Assembly (NCBI GenBank): GCA_037893245.1
Contig: JBAIAA010000594.1
Coordinates: forward strand, 62,001 to 126,000
Direction: 5' to 3'
DNA: 64,000 nt
DNA from: Crossaster papposus
Taxonomy: Eukaryota; Echinodermata; Asteroidea; Velatida; Solasteridae
Shown: positions 55,391-64,000 of the stretch, one piece after another
How positions within the stretch are numbered: position 1 is the first letter of the stretch
How the letters are laid out: every line of letters begins with the position of its first letter
Position numbers and translations under genes: made by a program
Notes under the pieces: generated by a model
Databases searched by the model: none
What the model was told of the DNA's origin: nothing
What the model saw: only the letters and a program-made list of their open reading frames with translations

Positions 55391-57518
55391 TTATTTTGAT
55401 TAGTTCATAATTGTTTTTGTAATTGAAGACCTGACAACACAATTCTTTTGAGGTACCAGCAGAGTAGAGGCAAATATTGAGTTTAAGGTAAAACTCAGGG
55501 CATTTGTTTATTAAACTTCAAGTATTGAGAAAAGAGTTTTGTATTTAATTTTACTATTTTATCTGCCTCTGCAAATCCTAAATAAATAGTAAACACAAAA
55601 ATGAAGATCCAAGTGTTTCAGTGAAATAAAGAGTGTACATCAACAACTTTCATCAATGTATTAAACAGGGATCTAGCCACCTTTAGGGACTTTTTCAAGG
55701 CTATATTTATGTCATCCCTCTGCACCGGTAGAATTTGATCAAGACCCTCTTCCTCCACCACGGCCACCACTAAAACCTAATAGGGGGCCATGGTCTCCTT
55801 AACACCCCACTGCCGCCACAATTACCTCTTTCCGATCCCCCAATGTCTATAAATAGTATATTATTGTTTATACATGGAAACATCAAAATTACAAAAGATG
55901 CATCTTGACAGATGATCGAGGACTGCAAATGTCCAAGTTAACTGATCAAATTAACCAGCTCCATAACTAAAACAAAAATACTGAGGTTCCCTTTATCCTA
56001 AAACTGGGGGCCCTTCACCACAATTTGTGGTAAATGGTCAATTTCAAGCCCCCTACCCCAACCCATCCCAACTTGTATAAAGTGAATAATTCAAACGTGT
56101 ACCGAGTAGGATGGATATTTCAACAAGTGTAACAGCACATCACTTACATGTACCATGTACGTGCACTGGAACAAGTTTGACATTTCATCAGCCAGAAGTT
56201 TGTAGCTGCTCTTCGCACCCCCTCCCCCAAAGAGAGGTACATTGTAGAGCCCAGGACCTCATGCCTGGGGAGCTAGCTAATGCAATGGCTAACGCAGCGC
56301 ACTTGGCATCTGCAGACATTGCGCCACCGCTTACACAGAAGCAGGAAATTCACAGGGAAAGTTCCAATTAAGATAAGGCCTGCTTGGCAGAACCCAAAGG
56401 TCCCAACTAATTACGCAGCCCGGCCTGCTTCGGAAGCTAGTGGTACCAGCGCGAATTCATGTGCCATTGAAGGGAGCCGGCGTACTCACGGCAAGGGGGG
56501 AAGGGGCAGCCACATGGGGTAACGGAACCCTGGAGACAAGGCACAACAGGAGACGGAAATAAGGACAGGGCTTTGGCAGTGGACTGACACGAACGATAAG
56601 GTTTGAAGATTGCACTTCTTTGAAGCAGGACACGGGTAGGGGGAGTTGCGCCAAGGTGCGTCAGGAAGGTTGTAAAAAGGGGGGCAATTTGGGGGACAGC
56701 TGTACCCCCTTTGTGATGAATGCATTTCAAAAACCGAGTTGGCACTTGCCAAGGTCCTTGATAGTTTGTGTCATCTTGATTATTTAAAGAAATTATCTCA
56801 GGAAGTGGTTCTGAAACCTTTAAAAATACAACCATCTCAACTGTTGATGTGCACTGCGCATGCTCACATGCACTTTTTCAAGAAAGTAGGAGATCCATAT
56901 CGAAACAAGTTGAAGACTTGTTGTCGTTCATTTAGTTTAGTCCTTTTTAAAACAATTGTTTAAAACTTGATACCGAGTTTTTTCATCAAACAGCTGTGAA
57001 TCCTCCATTCTGATTGGTTCGAAGCACTAGTGTGCAACAACAGATTGTTAGTGTTCCGCCAACACAGAGAGTGACCAGTAACTACAGTATGTACATGTAC
57101 CTGAGGGATATAGGCCTGGCTACAGCTATTCCTGGGTCTATCTAAGTCCCTACGGACATTGTGAATTAATGACTAGTAATTAACTAGAGCAACTTTCTTG
57201 CCAGGACTGGTGAAAACTTCCTCTTATCTAATGCAGCTGGTCCTGCAAATCCCTGGCAAGCGTGGTCAAGCAGCAGAGGGCACTCTCAATGTACAGATGA
57301 ATCAAATCCAGTCTTAGGAACTTTGGCACCTGGATCCAAGAACTTTTGAGCACATACCGGTACTAGTTACACATACCTCACGTGTGCTTAAATACAAATG
57401 TGTGAAGTATATACCGTATACACGACGTATTCCAAAATTTCCATGTGTCTGATTGCCAAAGTTCCTAGATTTGATAAGATTTGCATGGTAACAGTTTAGA
57501 TTAGTGAAATATTTTCGA
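55391..57518. other. Long non-coding stretch; complex, repeat-free part near 56.2-56.8 kb
   Basis: No supported gene is seen; minus-strand frames up to 132 codons (56,437-56,835) lack known domains. 56,170-56,700 is GC-richer and free of recognised repeats, with AGATAAGG (GATA-like) at 56,371-56,378 and TAATTA (homeodomain-like) at 56,408-56,413. It could be regulatory; evidence is weak. Confidence 0.3.
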
Positions 57519-57779
57519 TAGCACCATGTGGCAGAATCCCTTCAGGGGAAAATGTCTAGTTTTGAAAAGAACCAGATGGGTGTGCATGTACTACACAACA
57601 TTCTGTCGGTTCTGATCAGTATGATAGATCAATACAACATCCGACATCATCACAACATCAGCATACTCATCAACAGACTGTTTTCTCCTAAACAAGATTA
57701 GAGTGATTCGAATGTCGAGTACAACTGGTTCTTTTTAGAACCACACAATTTCCCAAGAGGTTCTGCCACATGGTGCTAC
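57519..57779. repeat. Inverted repeat carrying histone-type 3' ends
   Basis: The left arm from 57,519 (TAGCACCATGTGGCAGAA, then CCTTCAGGGGAAAA and GAAAAGAACCAG) and the right arm ending at 57,779 (CTGGTTCTTTTTAGAACC, TTTCCCAAGAGG, TTCTGCCACATGGTGCTA) are inverted relatives of about 60 bp, separated by about 145 bp. The arms read outward as histone-mRNA-like 3' ends. The spacer has no histone coding sequence. It may be a small transposon that captured a histone 3' end, or relics of two histone genes. Confidence 0.65.
57727..57764 (+). terminator. Histone-like 3' stem-loop and downstream element
   Basis: GGTTCTTTTTAGAACC at 57727-57742 has a 6-bp stem and 4-base loop fitting the metazoan histone pre-mRNA consensus. 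It is followed by ACACA and, about ten bases on, CCAAGAGGTTCT, resembling the purine-rich element that pairs with U7 snRNA. No histone frame precedes it, so processing activity is unproven. The left-arm counterpart (57,558-57,573, minus strand) has a broken stem. Confidence 0.5.
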
Positions 57780-58239
57780 ATGTACATTTGTACAGGCGCT
57801 GCAAATTCTTCCCTAGTTCCCACACTGTAGTAGGCCTGCTCTGGGTATCCGGGCACCTGATACCGGGTTCCATTTTTCGATAAGTGTTACTGGGTTCCTT
57901 TACGTGCATTACACAACACACGTGACAGGCTACGACTTTACGTCCCATTCGAAGAACAAAGCAATAGTGGTTAAGAGAACAAAATGAATAATTAATACTT
58001 TCACAAATTGAAAACAAGTTGGGAACGATTGCTACATTGATGTAGCTTTTATAGTAACTTTTATAGTACTGCATTTAATTTCCATTTTCTTGAAAGTCTT
58101 TTTTATGGCAACGGTATTTATTCAAAGAGCTCCATCAGCCTCCATGGTGAAATGAAGTCTGATCTGCGGCTGGCACCCGAGTATTCTTTATCGGCTGCAC
58201 CATGCATTTAACTTTTTTGTGTTTTGTTAAGGTCAGGCC
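57780..58239. other. Spacer, no supported gene
   Basis: A 128-codon minus-strand frame runs through here into the inverted repeat and has no recognisable domain. Confidence 0.4.
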
Positions 58240-58510
58240 ACCACATTGTTCCAACAACCCTGTGTTTCGACTACTCTTGTTCCGACACCCCTACATGACA
58301 TGTATGTTCTGACTACCCAACCTGCCGTATCTTCCAACTCCTTTATGTTCCAGAATGTGTTGCATTGGTGACTCAATTCCTAAGGTGTCGGGACATACAT
58401 GTAGGTGCGTCAGAAACATAGGTTAAGCAGTCAGAACATAGAGGTGTCGGTACACAGATAGGTATGTCGGAACACAGGGGTGTCAGAACATCAAGATAGG
58501 TGTGTAACCC
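58240..58510. mobile_element. F6 foldback-type element
   Basis: The left side has TTCGACTACTCTTGTTCCGA and CACCCCTACATGACATG. The right side has the inverse words GGTGTCGGGACATACATG, GTATGTCGGAACACAGGGG and closing GGTGTGTAACCC, the complement of the opening of the 7.9-kb copy. Arms made of repeated 17-20-bp words in opposite orientation indicate a foldback element with no coding sequence. Confidence 0.6.
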
Positions 58511-59661
58511 ATTGCACAAGGGGAACCACATCCTAATTTTTCACTAAGACTTTGTTGTCAAAACTAAGTCCGTTTTCCAAACCCCAGCTTGGGCTCTGTC
58601 TCCGGCTCCATCACCATTGCCAAACTGCATGAACGAAAATGGAGACAAAGATGGGGTTTAAAAACAGCCTTTGAGTGAGAAGAGCTGCTCTTGTCATTGC
58701 ACCTAATTACTTTCTAAACATTCGTTTAGTTTGCACCCAAGTCGACAGGTAAAATCGTCGGGTTAGGCACCGATTAGCCACGAAAGCCGTGCTAAATAAA
58801 CACTCAAACGCGGGTCATTGCGATCCTCACTTGATATTTGTAGTCGCGGCCGTAGCCATTGACAAAACGCTCTTTGCAGACTGAGGTTTACCTTCAAATA
58901 AACTGCTTTTCCGTTAATCGCAAACAATTAACAATGCCGCAGTAGAGTAACAGCTTCTAAAGTCGCAATGAGCTCACTTAATAATTGTTTCGTCTTTGAT
59001 TTGTGTGTTGCTTGGAATGAACAACGATATATGTGTGAAGCCTTCCACCAGTGACTCTGCTCCCCGAGCAGGGTCTGTGGTGGCTGACTCGGGTGAGCCC
59101 CGAGTATGTCGTCAGAACTAACTGAACGACCCGAAGGTAACCCGCGAGCTAAACAAACGCACCCAATGAGATTATCATTTTCACAACTCTACTGCTTTTA
59201 TATTTTATTTTTTATTTAAAATACTAGTGCAGTGCCCGTTTAAAATATGCATGTTTGGAACGGAAAAACCATTGCTTGGCCTCTGGTAGAAACGCAAACG
59301 TGGTGGTATACATTCAAATAGCTGCAGTGCATGGCGGTCTACAAGTTTAACGCCCTGTTTGCGGGTCTATAGGCCTCTCTGGTGCTGCTTCTTTGCAGCT
59401 TTTTTGAGAACTGCTCATCCAAACAACTTCATACTCGACACACCACATTCTTGGGTCTGAGCAAAACACCTGCCAATGTTCAACTTCACACAGTGCCCGG
59501 TTCTCGAGATAATCGAAATAGGAACAGACACTTCTTTCTGTACATGACGTTATGCAAACATTCTATAGAGTTTGTGAGCTTAAGGAAAATCTCTCTAGAT
59601 ACTCAAAGTAACCCTAAAAACTCTTTCGACCCAAACATTTTTATTATCGCCAAAATATGTC
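58511..59661. other. Repeat-free stretch with homeodomain- and TCF-like words
   Basis: 58,560-59,170 lacks recognised repeats and is more complex than average, with TAATTA at 58704-58709, CTTTGAT at 58993-58999 and several AACAATTAA words. There is no supported coding region. A regulatory role is a guess. Confidence 0.3.
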
Positions 59662-59800
59662 GTCTTCTACATTTCCTTTCAATTATATCCTAACCCCAAA
59701 CTCCCCCATAACCTTCTTTACTAGAGACCCAAAATGCTACGGGGACAAAACAATGTCCCCACAACTCGGTCAGCTTTTTTCAAGAAACTGTCTCCATACA
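59662..59800 (+). repeat. F8 dispersed repeat, partial copy
   Basis: CCCAAACTCCCCCATAACC, AGAGACCCAAAATGCTACGG, CAATGTCCCCACAACTCGG and TCAGCTTTTTTCAAGAAAC correspond in order to the complement of 41,045-41,185. Confidence 0.6.
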
Positions 59801-60709
59801 TGTATCTACATAGGCGTACAGTACCCACAGACAGATAGACAGACACACTGAGAGTCCTGGAATTATAGACACTGGTTTATAAAGCTAAACAGAAATTAAG
59901 AATGGCAACTGATTCCTCCTGGGATGGGCTCGAGAGGATCTAGCAAAATGACTCAACTTTAAAGTTTACATTTGTATCCATCCCAGTCCTTTCAGAAACA
60001 AGGACTGGTGCTTCCTTTAAAAGGATGCCGAAAATGAATACAAAAGTGTTTACCATCTTACATAAATTTCAGAGAAGGATGTGAACAAATACAAGATCTT
60101 AAATATTTATATATTTAGGTAAAAAGTAGTACTGTTACTATTCAAATTGCTGGTTTGAATATTCAAAAAGAAACAAAATATGCTTGTGCACAAATGACTG
60201 TGATGTCATTTGCTAAAGTTGCATTTTTTTATAGTCGGATAGGTGCCATTTTTGTTCGACAGTAACTTTTTGTCAAGACTTACCGTTTTTATATGTTCGA
60301 AGTCCTATTCTTTCAGTTGGGTAAATCCCTACATAGAGTACATATATTGCACCATGCATGGCCCATAATATCCATTACCGTATGCAAATTTTAACCAGTG
60401 CACTTTGTATCCAACTTTTAACAAACAAGAAAAACAGCTGCAGCTGACCTGTTTTGAATATTCGTTCAAGAGCATTTTAAAATAAACTATACTAATTTAT
60501 TTGAAAATCAACAGCCCCGAGTGATATAAAGGGATGTGCATGGCAGAGGTTTGAATCAATAATTTCGTTCCCGAAGGGCAGGTTCATTTTGTGTACAAAA
60601 TTAAAGCACTTTTCTAGAGAGTTGCAGATAATTACCCTAAATCAGAATAAAATATTGTTTCCGTTAAAAAAATAAAAAAATAGTATGTTTTGTAAGCTCT
60701 TCAGAAGAT
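59801..60709. other. AT-rich spacer, no feature seen
   Basis: A short CAGATAGACAGACA repeat lies near 59,829. Otherwise I recognise nothing. Confidence 0.4.
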
Positions 60710-60822
60710 GAATAAGATTAAAACTGCTGAAAACTGCTTACTGGCTAGAATGATTTGAAATTATACAAATCAAATAAGTGAAGAGGGCCTAGAATTTTGA
60801 TCTTAAGATCTTCTCTAGAGAC
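60710..60822 (-). mobile_element. Penelope-like element 3' tail fragment
   Basis: These 113 bp match 51,969-52,082 throughout (AATAAGATTAA, CTGCTTACTGGCTAGAATGA, ATACAAATCAAATAAGTGAA, GAGGGCCTAGAATTTTGATC, CTCTAGAGAC). They represent the 3' end of another Penelope copy whose body is missing. Confidence 0.65.
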
Positions 60823-61166
60823 ATGTGTGTACATTCAATTAACATAGAAAGGGGGAATATTATACAAGCATGGTGCATCTAACATGACTGGGAGAAGAAA
60901 CACAAAAGCGGGATACAGAAGTGGGGTGGAGGAACTGACAAAAGAAGGATTACGTAGATTTTTTGTTTTCCCAATAATTTGTATACATACAACTTATTGG
61001 GGGAATTTTATTATAAAAACAAAGATATCTTTTGATGAGCATGGTGCATGCATATTTAAAAGTTTGTACCTCAATATCAATATTTTTGTTACTATTGATT
61101 AAATCCAGTTTTCTATAATTAAATACTAAATTATTTGAAAAATGCAAAGCACAAGTGTTAATGTAT
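60823..61166. other. AT-rich spacer, no feature seen
   Basis: No gene or recognised repeat is seen. Confidence 0.4.
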
Positions 61167-61553
61167 TTAAAGGTAGTATACACCATTTGCAGATATTGAA
61201 AAAATTTACTACCGAATTATTAAGAAATATCTTACTTATTTAAAAGTAAATAATGATTGTAGGCATCCAGCAAAATAAGGGCCCTAGATATCCTGTAATT
61301 GTTCCAAAAAATTGAATTGTATAAACCAAAATTCATTCTCGCCGTCCGGCGAGCGCGAAAAAACAAAGATAACATAAGAATAACTGCTCGACGCCGGTGG
61401 AAAACAAACGCTGTTTTTCATGCTTTTCTCGGCATCCATGAATGTAAAAATTCGGACAGGTCAGTTAAACGATATTTACTATAAAATACAACCCCCCAAA
61501 TCCACCCATTTCTGATAATTCAACAAATTACCAATGGTGTATACTACCTTTAA
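61167..61553 (+). mobile_element. F1 MITE copy 11 (full length)
   Basis: TTAA is at 61167-61170 and 61550-61553. Ends are TTAAAGGTAGTATACACC and CCAATGGTGTATACTACC, still complementary although both differ from the commoner GGATAC/GTATCC form. Such covariation suggests either a subfamily or a recent mobile variant. The hairpin region reads CTCGCCGTCCGGCGAGCGCG. Confidence 0.9.
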
Positions 61554-62348
61554 AAACAAAATACACACACACAAAATGGCTTAATGCCAAATTACATCAG
61601 ATGGAGGTTTTTAGTTTTTTGTTTAAATCCCCACAATCTTGTCCACCCCACTTTATATGGACCTACATGTATCTGGTTTGCCAATCCCTGGAAATTAATA
61701 ACCTCAAATCAAAACCATTGTGTGTACAACAATGGCTCAAGCTAATGGGGACAATGGGAGCATACCTCATGCCTGTTTGCTTACTTTTTCAGCTTGGGAC
61801 CGAACAATGGCCTAGCACCTGTCTTGCTATAAGCCAATTGGCTTGTCCCTGGGAGGGGAGGAAGTGAAAGGAACAATAGGTGCACTCAGTAACTCCATGA
61901 CAACCATCTGCTGAGCACATCAGCTGGGTATTGTTTGGCAGTCAGTGAATAAACAATGTACAATCTGGAACCTATAGAGGAACAGTGCACAGCAGCATGT
62001 AGGCATGGCACATGCCTGGCATAATGTACAATAGGTGGATGAATTTAGGAAATTTATGACTGGCTGATTTTGCATAGTCTGCATATTGGCACAAGTCATA
62101 CTTACATTTTAAGATTATTGGTAAATTAGAAAGATTGGAGACAAGCTTGACCCTCATCACCCCCTACGGTTTGTGAACGTTTGTAAATGTAATTGATGTA
62201 GATTCAGCACAGTTAGCGTTATTGATATTTGGAACAATTTTAATACTTCATATTTTAGTTTTCTCATTGTATGCACAATTTGTGGAATATTGAAGCCAGT
62301 TTATTATTAATCCTAACTCTTTGAGAACCTTTACTGGTCACCATGTAT
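61554..62348. other. Repeat-free spacer, no supported gene
   Basis: 61,730-62,160 is complex and free of recognised repeats. Frames up to 88 codons lack domains. Confidence 0.35.
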
Positions 62349-62495
62349 CGTGAATCCATCAAAATCCTGCAGTACCTCTAAGCTTAATTCCTCAATCCAG
62401 CAGATTCAACCAGTATTCAATATGAAGGTATCCATGAATCCACCAAACTCCTCCAAAAAAGGAAATGAATTTTGATGGATTCAGGATGGTTATTG
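62349..62495 (+). repeat. F7 dispersed repeat, copy 3
   Basis: GTGAATCCATCAAAATCCTG, CAGTACCTCTAAGCTTAATT, CAACCAGTATTCAATATGA, CTCCTCCAAAAAAGGAAATG and TTTTGATGGATTCAGGATGG keep the order of the other F7 copies and show the outer inversion (ATCCATCAAAAT and TTTTGATGGATTCA) most clearly. Confidence 0.6.
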
Positions 62496-63399
62496 GTAAA
62501 TGTACAGATCAGTAGATCTGATTGATCTGGAACTGACATAAAGTTGGAACGATTTTAATATTACACATTTAATGTTCTTTAATAAACCACTAAAATGTAA
62601 ATTAGGCAACTATATTGAGTTGAAAATGAAACAACAAATTAAACTGCATTTTGATAATAACCTATAAGTTTAAAATTATTTTTGTAAACATGCTTCCGTA
62701 TTAATAACATAATTAATTAATTAATTAAATGAGGGAAACAAAAATTAATAGAAACCCTGTACATGTTGAATACTTTATATTAACTGGTAAATATTTTTTT
62801 TAACTTTTTTTATTTTAAAATTTTTTTTAATATAAAGACAAAGTACAATTAATACAAATTCTAAAATTGTTTACCTTTTAACAAAAGTGCTACAGAAATG
62901 TACGTACAGACCACAAACAAATTACCTTATAAAAAGAATTCTCATTCCTAATTGCAGTGCTCACAAGATGCAATTATTTATATTTATAAATTTATAATTT
63001 TATTAATTTATTTGTTAATTTTCCCTATTCTAAAATCTAGTAGCTTAAACTAGTACTTATATGCTTGCCGTGATAGACACAAAATAAATTGGCGTTAATC
63101 AATCAGAAAAATATATAATTACGGTAGGATGGATATTAATTAAATGAATGACTTCCTGTGAGTGGCTGCTAACGTGTTCATTTATGGTCAGCTTTTTGAC
63201 ACAGGCAGACTTGCTTGTTTACAGTACAGAAAAAAAATCAAAACAAGACTGGGCAAGGCTAGTAAAGCTGATCCCAAGCAAGCTAAATTTAGGGTGCAAA
63301 TCCAGCGTGTTTAGTGCCTGATCATTGACTTTACGGGTAATCCTTTACTTTGTGAGGCTCGCACTCTCTTCACATGACAGTTCTACCAGCAGCTTGTCA
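62496..63399. other. Strongly AT-rich spacer
   Basis: The segment at 62,600-63,020 is extremely AT-rich, with TTAATTAATTAATTAA near 62,711 and long T/A tracts. No gene is seen. Confidence 0.5.
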
Positions 63400-63460
63400 G
63401 ATCAGTCAGATCAGTCAGATCAGTCAGATAGATTAGATAGATCAGTCAGTCAGATCATTC
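63400..63460 (+). repeat. GATCAGTCA tandem repeat
   Basis: A 9-bp unit is repeated about three times and then degrades into GATA/GTCA variants. The Ser-Asp-Gln repeats seen in one frame are an artefact of this. Confidence 0.85.
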
Positions 63461-63620
63461 AGATATATATATTATATCACGATGACATCATCAAGTATCA
63501 GATTACAAGCAATCAAAGATTTATAAATTTACTCTTTAAAAATTAATATAAAATCAACTGTAACAGATCCGATTTGATTTTTACGGGAATTAATAGAATA
63601 ATCCAGGGTCTTCATTTAAT

Positions 63621-63675
63621 AGTGGAACGTCGCTATAGCGAACACCGCTAAAACATTCGGCTATATCGAACACCA
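63621..63675 (+). mobile_element. pogo/Tigger-like terminal fragment
   Basis: AGTGGAACGTCGCTATAGCG followed by AACACC and CTATATCGAACACC resembles the terminal repeats of pogo/Tigger-type transposons (CAGTGGAACCTC...TATAACGAAC). No partner end is found in the window. Confidence 0.45.
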
Positions 63676-63741
63676 TCCTTGGCTCCCTATTTTTGTGTTA
63701 AATAATACCAAACATTGTTGTTGAAAACAATCTCAATCAAT

Positions 63742-64000
63742 TTAAAGGTAGGATACACCATTTGCAGATATCACAAATATTTACTACCGAATTATTAAAA
63801 AATATCTTCTCATTTCAAAGTAAATAATGATTCTGGGCATCCAGCAAAATTATTGCGCTAGATATCCTGTAATTATTCTGAAAAATCAAATTTTATTTAA
63901 AAAAAGAAGATAACATAAGAAAAACTGCTCGACGCCGGTTGAAAATAACTGCTGTTTTTCGTGCTTTTCTCGGCATCAATGACTGTAAAACTTCAGACAG
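63742..64000 (+). mobile_element. F1 MITE copy 12 (runs off the window)
   Basis: TTAA is at 63742-63745 and the left end TTAAAGGTAGGATACACC. The interior is standard except that the GC hairpin has been deleted (an A-rich join at about 63,895-63,908). The right end lies beyond the window edge. Confidence 0.9.

Noticed and set aside
57688..58074. 128-codon minus-strand frame
   Set aside because: It starts in unique DNA and ends in the histone-like inverted repeat; no domain is seen.

Overview
This window reads as eukaryotic, AT-rich, gene-poor intergenic DNA. It is probably from a marine invertebrate, and an echinoderm, hemichordate or cephalochordate would fit best. The grounds are short dispersed TACATGTACATGTA and TACCGGTA motifs throughout, tRNA-derived SINEs of the type common in such genomes, many DNA-transposon miniatures, and a Penelope-like element. 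The species cannot be named from this sequence. I found no intact host protein-coding gene, no rRNA and no convincing functional tRNA gene. Nearly all open frames are short, lie in repeats or simple sequence, and show no recognisable domain.

The only protein segment I can assign is on the minus strand near 53.2-54.1 kb: the C-terminal GIY-YIG endonuclease part of a 5'-truncated Penelope-like retroelement. Its 3' region is split by a 716-bp inverted-repeat element. A second Penelope tail fragment lies near 60.7 kb.

The commonest repeat is a roughly 320-410 bp non-autonomous DNA element with TTAAAGGTAGGATACACC ends (family F1). It has thirteen copies, among them a back-to-back pair sharing one TTAA at 48.2-48.9 kb and a copy that runs off the right edge. 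A relative (F1b) has at least five fragments. A second TTAA-flanked family with TTAACCAGTTCGCGCC ends (F2) has four copies. Other pieces are a hAT-like element with a perfect 8-bp target duplication (43.9-44.3 kb), foldback elements built from short subterminal repeats (7.9, 49.8, 58.3 kb), long hairpins (30.5 and 36.9 kb), an element with about 80-bp inverted ends (31.5-32.1 kb), six SINE-like pieces and several unnamed dispersed repeats.

The main large-scale structure is at 23,165-28,694. A 3,713-bp unit is tandemly repeated, the second copy lacks an internal 1,898 bp, and the retained parts look identical by eye. Other points of interest are a histone-type 3' processing signal inside an inverted repeat (57.5-57.8 kb), an unusual abundance of long G or C homopolymers (14 runs of 12-25 bases), a 24-bp minisatellite open in one frame, and a few repeat-free stretches with clustered developmental-factor-like sites that may be regulatory. 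Boundaries of diverged repeats are approximate because they were read by eye.
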